From positions 937,001 through 1,001,000 of the forward strand of contig CM067070.1 of the NCBI GenBank assembly GCA_033980235.1: 64,000 nt of DNA. Direction: 5' to 3'. Below, in pieces: positions 1 through 10,599 of this stretch; the first letter of the stretch is position 1; each line of letters opens with the position of its first letter. The stretch is from Diadema setosum. Lineage: Eukaryota; Echinodermata; Echinoidea; Diadematoida; Diadematidae. The translations under genes and the position numbers were made by a program. A model generated the notes under the pieces. The model did no database searches. It was not told the DNA's origin and saw only the letters and a list, made by a program, of their open reading frames with translations.

Positions 1-360
1 TAATGATAATGATAAGTATACAGCAGCAGCATTTGTACTGCACCGTCGATCTAGTAGCATATTCTGAGGTGCAGAGGGACATATAAAGAGAATAACATGC
101 ATTTATAGTTCTACATAAGAAGATTGAAGAATAAAAAAGAGAGAGGAAATACTCGATGAGCAATTCAATGAATATTCAACCAAAACAAGATGTGAACATT
201 ATGTAGTGTTGTTGTTGTTATTTTAAAGATCGAAAGAAGAGAGAGAGAGAGAGAGAAATGGGGCCCTATACAAATAATTTGCCCCAGACAGCACTTATAA
301 CATAAAACAAACATTATAGATCTTAAAGAGATATAAACAAGAATATTAAATGCATACCAA

Positions 361-498
361 GTCTCCTCGAGGGAGCTCATATCGTCTCCATGAGGGAGCT
401 CATGTTGTCTCTACAAAGGAGCTCATAAAGTCTCCACGAGGGAGCTCATATTGTCTCCATAAAGGAGCTCATTACGTCTCCACGAGGGAGCTCGTGGT
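361..498. repeat. 23-bp minisatellite, six copies
   Basis: Units begin GTCTCC and contain AGGGAGCTCAT. Six consecutive 23-bp copies occur with a few substitutions (ACGAGG alternates with ATAAAGG-like forms). The period is not a multiple of three and no gene covers it. Confidence 0.9.
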
Positions 499-2240
499 AT
501 TGATGATATGATATTGATGAATACCTCATATTCTTCAGACAAACTCAAATAACTACACAATACACGCGCGCGTGTACCGCACACTAACTCATCCACGTGC
601 ACACACTCAACCACATACACACACCTCCAACCGCGCACAGACACACCCATATCATGGTTCAACCCAAAATAATGTACAGTATTTAAATAGAGCACACACA
701 CAATGATATGTTTTTTACGAAATAGATAAAATTACTATAACTGTATCATTGTTTCGAAAGAGAGAAGAAAATATATATATATATATACAGTGTTTATATC
801 AAGGAGCTCTAAGGCGTTGATACAGAAAAATATTTGCATATACAGAAAAATATTTGCAGTGTTTATATCAAGGAGCTCTAAGGCGTTGATACAGAAAAAT
901 ATTTGCAGCAAACAACGGAGAAATATGATACAGATATAATCCTGGAATCAAAGACGTATGAGTATACCTGCGGGCTTCAAGCCCCAAAAAATAAAAGGTA
1001 CAAAGTACAATTTAGTGCCAGAAAGTGGGAGTCATGATAATCTTCAAAATAAATTCAAACCACAGATTTAAAGTATTAATTAGGTGCAGGCGACTCATAC
1101 GAAAGGGGTTAACAAACATTTTAAAGGTCCAGTTTACCTTTGGGAGCAGTGATTTCAAAAATTTTCAAGATATCATATTTGATGCATATGTGTAGGTCTG
1201 TTGTATCATAAAACATCCTACCATATGAAATATTTGCAATAAAGCCTAAAATACAAGGAGATATCAGGGTTTTTCTAAATAAACCGTAACTGTATACGGT
1301 TTAGTCTGGAACAATTTTTATTATAACTATTGTTCACATTTTGTATATTTAACAACACTTAACATCGATTATACGGATTCAAATTTTGACAGTGGTTGTT
1401 TCTATCCCTAACTCACATTTTAGAACTATTTTATAGCACTAATGCTTTCATCTGCAAATGGTAAATTATGCCTTTAAGTTGTTCTCACCACAAAAATAAT
1501 GAAAAATGTATCATTTATAAAATTACACTATAGGTATATGAACGAAAAGATCCCCTGTTCTTGCTAGGGAAACACCCTCAAGGAACGTAAGACAATATAC
1601 ATGTACAATGTATATATTTTATATAATAGAGACCCATTGAGGGAGATGCCGGGATCTGCAGCAGCGAGTGACTCCCCAAACCCGCTCGCTGCAGATTCCG
1701 GCACCTAGAGGCGAGGTGGACGGATTGAGGCCTCGACGTGACGGCTGACCAAGGTCGGCTTGTTGTCGGAGGGGACCGGAGAGCGATGTGCGCTGCGAAT
1801 GTCGTGAAGGTCTATTACGCTGAGGATAGGAGAGATTGAAAGTCCTTCCCCTGTGTACTGGGAAGGGGAAAACGAGACTAAATAAAACATAAGTGAGATT
1901 TATCACAATCAAGCATGAGAAAAAACAAAAAACAAAAACAAAAACGAAACAAACACAAAAACCCACATATCATTGATAAGCAGATATATGCCAACATGAC
2001 GTGTGTATAGGCAACTCGCAATTATATATGAAGATGTATGATACATGTACATACATCTTCAAATGCATTCCACAGCAACGTGGGAGACATTATTAATAAA
2101 CAAGTAATTGATAATAACAATAATGCATATTAACATATGATACGACGACTCAAAAATATCTTGAAATCTACGTTTGCAAAATGATAAAGTACATGTACAT
2201 TCTGCAAGACTTTGCAAAGTCCATGCTACAGCAAAGTTAT
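499..2240. other. No gene seen: AT-rich DNA with short repeats
   Basis: It holds an AT microsatellite (771-788), a ~55-bp direct duplication containing ATCAAGGAGCTCTAAGG (about 788-835 and 858-905), a GC-richer block at 1630-1870 of unknown nature, and a hairpin at 2030-2062 (GAAGATGTATG and its complement). The LINE 3'UTR probably reaches down to around 2100. Confidence 0.6.
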
Positions 2241-2246
2241 GCAATC

Positions 2247-3721
2247 TTAAATACTGTGATATTTGTTGGTTTCCTTGACAAAGGCAATAACTGCGTCCAG
2301 AGCTTTGTGATTTGCGAGTAAATCAGAGATGTTTAGTGATTGCTTATGGATAGCACGCATGAGATTTGTACGTTGATTTGTGTGTTGTTTGCAGTGTAAT
2401 AGATAATGTTCCACGGTTTCCAGTGCATTGCATATTGAGCAAAGACCAGTGGGATGCTTACGGATAATATGATAAAAAGTTGCTAATCTTGCTCTGCCCA
2501 TGCGGAGTCGGTGAGTTATTATTTCATCACGTCTATTCAGACTTTCAAAGGTGAAGGTGTTTGAGGCACAGGGTTGGATGTTGAAAAGATGGCGTCCTTT
2601 CTTGGACGAGCGCCATAACGCGTTCCAAGCGTCAAAACACCTATGTTTAATTACATGTCGTATATCATCAACACTTAGAGGAACACTGATTGTAATGTTC
2701 TTACGTAAACTTTGTTTGGCAAGATAATCGGCTTTTTCGTTGCCCGCTAGACCACAGTGAGCTGGTACCCATGCTAAAGTGATGTCACACCCATTCATTA
2801 CAAGATTTGAGCATTTAAGAAGGACTTCATTGGGAAGGTCAAGGATATTTGAGGTGTGGTTATTCAAAAGTGTCAAGGCACTGAGAGAATCTGAGAAAAT
2901 AACAGCTCTGAGAGGGGGGGGGGGGGGGGGGAGGATTCCAGCCATGATAGGGAAAGAAGAATTGCTACCAGTTCTGTACGACAAATTGAGATGGGTGAAA
3001 CCCTTTCACTTATTTCATGACGATAGTGAGGTACGTAAATTCCAATGCCAGAACAGTTAGTGGAGGGATCATGGGAACCGTCAGTGTAAATTGTCAGGTG
3101 GTTTGAATATGTGGTCTTTATGGTTTGAAGAGCAGTTTGATATTGCGCTGAAGGGAGGGCGGTCTTGGGACATGAGCTGTGAAGAGAGAGGTCAATATTG
3201 GGATGTTCAATGGACCAAGGGGGACTGGGATAAACATGCATTGGTTGCAGCTTTAGGAAAGTGTCCGTAAGCGGCTTGACTCGGAGAGCGAAAGGAAGTT
3301 TGTTTTGTGGCCATTTATTCGAAGAGTATTGCCAGCAGTTGACAATGGCTTTTCGGACGGGGTGAAGTGGGGACAGTGTGTATATGTAGGCGCAGTAATT
3401 GAAGGCGGCCCTTTCACGGCGTATATGGAGTGGTGGTTCGTTACATTCTACTTGAAGTGCATGCAGGGCAGTGGATGGTAGCGCGCCGGTGCATATTCGA
3501 AGGGCATGGCCCTGTACTGTATCTAGTTTGCTTGAAAGGAGCGGGGATAAAGAACCGTAGATTTCACAGGCGTAGTCGAGATGAGGGCGGACTAGAGACC
3601 GGTAGAGTAAGAGAAGGATTTGTGTATCGGCGCCCCAGTTTGAACCGGTTAGCGAACGGAGGAGGTTTAACCGTTTGTTGCATTTCATTAAGATGTCTTG
3701 AACATGAGAGGACCATGACAA
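2247..3721 (-). pseudogene. LINE ORF2 downstream half: RT thumb, RNase H, Cys/His knuckle
   Basis: It resumes directly with SWSSHVQDILMKCNKRLNLL after the inserted transposon. RNase H active-site residues are all present: TDGS, RTELVAI, FSDSLSAL and GNEKAD, the last preceded by WVPAHCGLA. The end has a C-x-x-C...H...C pattern (LCSICNALETVEHYLLHC). A frameshift occurs at a poly-C run (minus strand, 2915-2932) between the RNase H Glu and second Asp, so two overlapping frames are needed. There is no functional protein. Confidence 0.9.
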
Positions 3722-3830
3722 TAGTGGGGGGCGCAAGGGATATTTGGTTCAAATTTTTCCAAAAGCACCAAAATTTGGCACACATGTGGCCCAAACCATA
3801 CTATTTCGATTTTTGATGGGCGCCAAGAAG

Positions 3831-4475
3831 GGCGCCCTCTGGGGCGGCCATATTGGCAAAATCCAATATGGCCGCCATATAGGTTTAAAGGTCACTTGCA
3901 TTTGAAAACATAAAAGTGTTACAATCATTTAAAAAGTCAGGTTAAGAGGTTTTTTGGGTCAAGGAATTCGAATCTGAAGTTGTTTTTATGGTCTGAAGTC
4001 AATTTTTCCTTATAAGGACACCTTAAGGTCATTTAGGGGTCAAGCCATTTTATTCACAACAGTTTATTGAAAAAATGGCTTGCCCATGGTCCATATTCCA
4101 GGAATGCCAGCCTTAGTATTAGAATTGCAATTGTCCACGACTGAAAGAAAGGCGTATTTCTTGTGAAGGGCGCCCTCCGGGGCGGCATATTTGCAAAATC
4201 CAATATGGCTGCCACCTACGTTTAAAGGCCAGTATAACAAAAACCTTTAAAGTGTTACAATAATTTGAAAAATCAGCTTTAGAGGTTTTATGGGTCAAGG
4301 AATTCGATTATGAATTTGTTTTTATGATCTGATGTCAACTTTTCCTTATAAGGTCTCCCTAAGGGTCATTTGGGGTCAAACTATTATATTCACAATAGGT
4401 AATTTAGAAAATGGCTTGTCTACACTCAATATATAGGAGGAATGCCAGCACTGCTAATAGAATTGCAGTTGTTGA
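3831..4475. repeat. Tandem duplication of a ~310-bp subterminal block
   Basis: Copy 1 (3831-4142) and copy 2 (4169-4475) both begin GGCGCCCTC and share AAAATCCAATATGG, GGTCAAGGAATTCGA, TTTTTCCTTATAAGG-like runs and AATTGCA.TTGT ends, at roughly 80 percent identity by eye. Both lie just inside the left TIR of the 4974-bp element. Confidence 0.85.
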
Positions 4476-7400
4476 GGGCTGTGGGAGAGGGAGAGGTGGA
4501 CTTTCTCACGAGTAACATCAATATATCTGCTTTCGTGTTAAGATTTCAAACACTAGGTATACCCTCATGAATTATAATAAGAACCCCTTTCTGAGAGTAA
4601 TTAGGTTTAAGGGATCTTACTCAGATCCTTATTTCACAATTAAATTTGAAGACTTGATAACCCTTCAATTTCATTTTTAATGATTACTTACGGTAATTTT
4701 TTTCTGCATCATTTCAATTATGGCCTGTTATAATATGGCTACACAAGTAGTGAGGTTCTGTCCAAAGCTATGGAATATCATAGTTCATGTCACAATCATT
4801 CCATTAATTATTTGTACATTACAGGCGCTAAGAGGAAATGCACTCACCGACTGGTCATATTTGCGGAATTCAATATATTTGCATTTGCTTTAATGACAGC
4901 CAAAAGAACTAGTTAGAATTATGGGTAATGCCCTTTCAAAGAGTTTTCAAGATTTGATTATTGGATTATTATTTTCATCTTCATCTTCAAGGAATGCAAT
5001 AAAAACATACATATATGAGAAATAGAATTCTATTGCTACCTAATATATTAATAGTTTAGCAATAAGGGGGGAGGGCTACTCTCTATATTAGCAGCGTCCT
5101 TGACGTTGCCACTAAAAAGAGAATTGTTTTTATTTCTCTATTGCAGTTCAGGGATCCTCATTCCACAATAGATATTCATAATTCAGATTTAAATTCAGTG
5201 GAATAATGATTAGGAAGATCACTCCTAATCTGGATGAAAAAAGAAAAAGAAATCCGTCTTGTTTAAGAGAGTTTTAATACATCAGGTTGGCATCAATTTG
5301 CTATTTTCGAACTTGTGTAAGAAAGTTCGATTCTAAAGTCCTTATAGGAAATTTTATGTGCCTCCACAGCTAAATATGCCGTTCAGAGAACATGACGGTC
5401 CTGGTGACGCCATGTAGGGAACAAGCATATTTCACAGGTGCCACAGTGACACCTTTAACAGGGTACAGATTAGATATGCTATAGTACAACTTTCATGACA
5501 CCTTTTAGGGTCTATTAAGATTCTATCCAAAGTGCTTGGACGTAAATTGGTATGATATCACAAGACTTTATAAGTTGGTATCTCGTTGGTCTGAAGACTA
5601 TAGGTTGCAACTCTACTCTCCGCAACATCTCTACGACGCACGTCTCCTGGAGACGAGCCCAATCTCCAGGATTCGCAGGAGAATCGAACATTTTCGATTT
5701 TTGCAGAGACTATTTCCGTCTTCCAGCTTGTCTCCGAGACGTCTCTGCAAAGTCTCCATCACTGTGGCCATGTCGTGGGGACTAAATTTGTCTGCAACAT
5801 CTTCGAGATTTCCCCGCATCTTGGGGAGACCGTAATAACAAAATGGCGACGAAAGGGAGAAGTCGTGGAGAAAAGACATCTCTGATAAGGCCCTGCGACT
5901 GCAAAAGCAGTGCCAACATCCCGTGACTTCCAAGCAAGTAAGTTGTCCCTTTGTTTGAAGACTTCTTGGACGTCGCCCTGGAAATCGCGTTAGTTGTGAC
6001 AGCGAAAATAATTTCTTCGAGACACTGGCATTGCGACAATGTCTCCTCCCGTCAGATATGCCCTCAATCCCCCACCCCCACTTTAAGTTTGCAGCAGTAT
6101 CAAACTACTGACCATGGTTCGTCTGACACCTGCTCTACATTCTGCGTTTTTACCTTCATTCATTCATTCATTCATTCATTCATTTCATTCATTTTTTTTC
6201 CATTTCCATGTTTTTTACCTCCCAATGCATGCCTTGAAACAGCTGTGATGCAGAAGAATGAAATTTGGTACTTATTGCGGAGAGTGGCTGATAGTGCTAG
6301 TAATTGCCATGTACCTGTGCCATCATTCCTCCAACTCCACTCCCTGAAGTCAGGGGTCACATCATGACCCATGCTGTCATGATTCCAGTAGAAACTCACT
6401 TGCAGCAGAACTCATCTTCGAAATGTTGATACAGTGCCGCTTGAGCAGATAGGGTGGTTTCTGATGATCCGCTCCCACGTTATGAAGAGATGATGCCTAA
6501 CCTCGTTGACGCTGGCTGCCCCATAAACCTTGTTGCTCATCAGTCCTTGCTGGACATGAGCACGATTATTAAAGTAGTTAATGTGTCAGTGAGCTCTGGT
6601 TCGCTGACCCATACTACTTAGGCATTTTGCATGCCACATCAAAGCAAGTCTGAAGTAATGTCGCACCCTGTCAGTGCCTGATGTTGGGCTCTGGAAGAGA
6701 GGTATGCTGTACAGGAAATAGCTGAAAAGGCCTTTATCTTTTCAATACCACGACCCACCCATAACTCCCTCAGATCAAAGGATTAAAAAAGAAGCACACT
6801 ACCGAAAATGTGATGTTCTGCTCATCTGTGCGATTGTATACTGATTTCAGAAAATGCTTTCAGAAAACATGTCATCCTTTGTAAGATCATCTTTGCGTTT
6901 AGATCGCATCTAAGTTGTTGGAAAGCTGAAGGGTTGTGAGATCACAATTCCTGTTGGATATTTCCGTCTCGAATCAGGTGCTCAGGATGAGTTGTCCGTC
7001 CCATTTATTCTTGGATATCTGTGCGCTGATAAATGAGGGCAGTTCTTATTTTTCAATCTTAATTTTCAGGAAGCCGCTACGCTCTTCCAATCATAATTTG
7101 AGATTTGAGTGGTGCCATCACCATCTCTTGTCACAGGACTGCACAGTGTTGCTGCGCAAAAATGTTAAGATTATTTTCTTCAGGATCAGTATCCCATACA
7201 ACATCAATAGGTGTTCAGTTTTCCTAGTCATTTGCGCTTTCAGTAAAGAATCGATTTCGTTTGATAAAAAGAGAATAAAAAAAGATAAAAAAAAAACCTT
7301 CAGCTGAATTGTCTTCACCTACTCTGATAAGAGACTGCCATTAAAAGACTTTAATTATCGAATTTAGTTAACTGCCCCTAGAATACTGGTCTGACCTGGA

Positions 7401-7560
7401 TTGAGGAGCTCGATTCCTTGGAAGCTTCGGCCATTGCTTTCTTCACTGAAGAAGCAGACGCTGTCTTGTCAAGGGAGAGCTGCAGGCGTACACCACTTTC
7501 AGCAGGAGGAGAGTCATATCGCTTGCCAGCTGGAAAGTTATATAATTGACCATGAAAGGT

Positions 7561-7635
7561 GACGAGGTGGCCCAGTCGGTAGCGTATGGCTTGCGGTCTA
7601 AAGACTTGTGTTCCGGCGCGGGTTCGAATCCCACT
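7561..7635 (+). repeat. tRNA-like sequence (SINE head)
   Basis: An A box (TGGCCCAGTCGG) and a perfect B box (GGTTCGAATCC) are spaced as in a tRNA gene. The acceptor ends pair poorly. A shared-looking body and a TA-rich tract follow. It is most likely a tRNA-derived SINE inserted in the 4974-bp element, not a working tRNA. Confidence 0.55.
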
Positions 7636-7966
7636 TATCTCAAGACTAGCTGAGCAATGGTGTGTGTTGTCATACCGTCCCCTCTAGAAGAGGCACAACA
7701 CTTTGCATCTCATCACTTGGATATAAAAAGTGGAAGTCCCTTGTGTGAAAGAATCACAAACCCAGACACATGAAAAGATCCCGAATCGGCATTCCGTTAT
7801 CGGAAAACTCAAGTTGTATAAACCGGTAAAGTGGTACACCCCAAGTACATACAACTGACCAGCTAGTTGCATACGGGCTATCGAGCTAAAATAAGATTAG
7901 GCGTGTTTATTACCCTCTTTGCCACTGCACCCTGATTGGGCACCTTGGAATAGGATGGCGGCCGTA

Positions 7967-7979
7967 TATAAATATATAA

Positions 7980-8043
<64 letters not shown>
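7967..8043. repeat. (TA)n microsatellite
   Basis: Nearly pure TA/ATA repeat of about 75 bp inside the 4974-bp element. Confidence 0.95.
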
Positions 8044-8045
<2 letters not shown>

Positions 8046-8695
8046 AAACAAAGAAAGGAAAAACTGACCAGAAACAATTGATAAATGGTGAAAACTTTGA
8101 GCAAAGAAAATGAGAAAAGAAAACGAAACCGATGGAAGCCCGTTTTCTGTGCTCAAAGATTTCAATATATATGTATATATCTTAATTTTTTTCATTTATT
8201 TGTCATAATCATTATTGATATGTAGGGGGATGGAGCCGCTCTTGGCCCTAATTGACCATTGAAGAGTATGGAAGAGATGACAAATGGGACAAAATAGGGG
8301 TACCAGTGAATTGCAGTTGAATGCTCCAAGACGCCATTTCGAAAAATGCACAAAATGCCTGATTTGACCCTTATTTGACCTTGAAATTGACCTTGAGAGG
8401 TGATAATGACCTTGAATTGTAGAAATGATATTTAGAATCACATTCTCTATCCCGTAAAGTCTCCCACATGGGATTCATAGCATTAATCAACCTTTTCAAT
8501 TTGTAACTGCAGTTGACCTTTAACCCGGATGGCGGCCATATTGGATTTCACCAATATGGCGGCCCCAAGGGTTTTTAGTCTTGGCGCCCATCAAAAATCG
8601 AAAGAGTATGGTACAAGGCACCTATGAGCCAAATTTGGTGCTTTTGGAAGAATCTGAACCAAACAACCCATTTTGAGCCCTTAGGCCCCCAACTA

Positions 8696-10455
8696 CAAGG
8701 AGTAATCAAGGGTAACCCCTAGGTATTTATGAGAAGGGACGACTTCAAGCGGAGCGTTCTGGAGACGAATGCAGAAACCTGTGGGAGAAACTGGGCGAGA
8801 GTGAAATATAACCACTTTAGACTTATTAGTAGACAGAGAGAGTCCATACTGTGTCATCCAATCAGAGATGCTATTCACATCGGACTGGAGTTTTGTATTG
8901 ATGTGACGAAGACTGGTAGAAGAATGCCATAAAGCGATGTCGTCAGCATACATAGACACGTTTGATGCACAATAATGTATAATTTCATCAATAAACAAAT
9001 TGAATAATAGAGGACTAATGACGCTGCCTTGCGGGAGGCCAGCTTGGCATGTACGAATGTCTGAAAGTGTGGAGTTTATTTGCACCTGAAAAGTTCGTGA
9101 GTCCAGAAAACTTTGTACCCAGCTTAGAAATCGGCCTCGAAGTCCCACTGAGTAAAGTCTGGAAAGCAGTGCCTGATGATTAATAGAGTCGAAGGCTTGA
9201 CAAATGTCAAGAAAGATAGCGACCGTATATCCTTTACTGAATAGGGATTTCCTTACTTCGGATTCTAAGCAAAGGAGATTATTGAGAATTCTACGATGTC
9301 GGAGGAAAGCAGACTGATGGGAAGAAATTAAATCATATTTATCAATAATGTACGAGAGTCTACGGACAATCATACGTTCCATGAGTTTACATACAATAGT
9401 TGTGAGAGAAATTGGGCGGTAGGAGCTGATGGAGTGTTTGTCCTTGCCAGGCTTTAGTATTGGCTTGATAATGGAGTGTTTCCATTGGGGCGGGATCACA
9501 GACGTTTCCCAACTCATGTTAATAATCTCTAACAGAGAGCAAAACATATTGTCATTTAAATGGCTTAACAACTGTTTGTTGATTCCATCGCCCCCAGGGG
9601 CTGAGTTCTTGGAAGCTTTGATCGCCATTTCGAGCTCTTTGGGAGTGAAAGGAGCGTTGAGAGGAGAATCATTGTCATGTATATAGGATGGGGGTTGGGA
9701 AGTAGGGAGAGGGAGAGTGGGAGTTAAAGGAGGCTTTTGAGAGAAAGCAACTGCCATAGCATTGGCGATACAGTGGGCGTCATGAGTATAAGTATTGTTT
9801 ATAAGTATGGGTGGGAAGGTACTCCTGGTGTTATTGTTAGACAATAGTTTTACTTTGCGCCATACATCTGAGAGTGGGGAAAAACGGTTCAAAGAGTTGC
9901 AAAAAGTAGTGAAATGAGAACGTTTGGCTGATATAATGGTGCGCCTGGCTGCAGCATTGAATTGTAGATAAGTCATTAGGTCATCGTAAAGATATGACTT
10001 ATCAAGCTTGCGTTTGGCACGATGACGGTCGCGGACAGCTCTCGAACAGGCCGCCGACCACCAGGGAAGAGGTGGGCGACAGGTCGGGGTCTGGAGGGGA
10101 ATAGAAGCATTAGCAGCTTGGGTAATACATTGTAGAAAAAGATCATACAAATCGTAAATATTTGCTGGACGGGAGCTGTGTGAATGATGTAACAATTCTA
10201 GTTCACGCTGAAATAATTCCCAATTGGCTCTTCGAAAAGCCCAACGGGGCGGAAGATTGTCATGATTTTGAGAGGAAGCGCTAGGTATGGAAAGTCGCTT
10301 TAATGGCAAAGTAAAATGAACACTGCAATATATAAGGTAATGATCACTCCCGAGGGAAAACGGGGATACCGACCAGTTACAGTGGGGGGCTAATGACGGA
10401 GGAACAAGAGTGAGGTCAATTGATGTGGAAGATATATTATGTAGTGATATAAGAC
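8696..10455 (-). pseudogene. LINE ORF2 upstream half: APE end and reverse transcriptase
   Basis: The frame runs from the endonuclease end (SIDLTLVPP..., then GSDHYLIY) through the linker to RT. Visible RT blocks are ILKPGKDKHSISSYRPISL, IFLDICQAFDSINHQALLSR, CQAGLPQGSVISPLLFNLFI and the catalytic SMYADDIALW, then the HKYLGVTLDYSL thumb. The frame is open for more than 1.6 kb. It stops at a TAG made by the terminal bases of the inserted transposon (8693-8695). Confidence 0.92.
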
Positions 10456-10580
10456 TTCAGAAGCTTTTTAAATGTTTGAATTGTTACCGCTGATCGGATC
10501 CTCAGTGGAAGAGTGTTCCAGAGAGACGGGGCTGCAGAAACAAAGGCTTTTTCTCCAAGAGTCGAGATTGTTCTTATAAC
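10440..10580 (-). pseudogene. CR1/L2-type LINE ORF2 C-terminal relic
   Basis: On the minus strand it reads TLGEKAFVSAAPSLWNTLP, then LRIRSAVTIQTFKKLLKSYI and a stop. The G-x-x-A-F-x-x-A-A-P-x-L-W-N-x-L-P...I-R...F-K-x-x-L pattern is the familiar C-terminus of CR1/L2/jockey-like LINE polyproteins. Only about 45 residues remain. Its stop codon adjoins the truncated 5' end of the I-like LINE, so the latter probably landed in its 3'UTR. Confidence 0.8.
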
Positions 10581-10599
10581 TGTTAATTGTTCACTCTTA

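Larger units (their letters stand above)
3722..8695. mobile_element. 4974-bp TIR element inserted in the LINE
   Basis: Both ends carry matching inverted repeats about 100 bp long, starting TAGTGGGGGG (left) and TAGTTGGGGG (right, reverse complement). They share TTTGGTTCA...CCAAAAGCACCAAA and CGATTTTTGATGGGCGCC. The flanking LINE duplicates CAA (3719-3721 and 8696-8698). Removing the element plus one CAA restores the LINE frame exactly. No intact transposase is visible. Broken open stretches occur around 6240-7100. The superfamily is unassigned: a 3-bp TSD fits several families. Confidence 0.88.
2247..10455 (-). mobile_element. I/Nimb-like LINE (APE tail-RT-RNase H), 5'-truncated and split by a DNA transposon
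   Basis: One retrotransposon copy on the minus strand runs from about 10455 (inside the endonuclease) to a stop at 2247, interrupted at 3722-8695 by a TIR element. Joined, the parts give the end of the APE endonuclease with its S-D-H motif, a long linker, RT with YADD, and an RNase H followed by a Cys/His knuckle. An RNase H after the RT points to the I/Nimb/Ingi group of LINEs. Coding is mostly intact, so insertion was relatively recent. The 5' end abuts the relic of another LINE. Confidence 0.9.

Noticed and set aside
361..498. CRISPR-like array
   Set aside because: Period is 23 bp with no unique spacers; it is a minisatellite in a eukaryotic genome.
1619..1966. 115-residue minus-strand open frame over a GC-richer block
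   Set aside because: No known motif, poly-Phe/Val start from an A/C-rich run. Might be an old repeat but not supportable as a gene.
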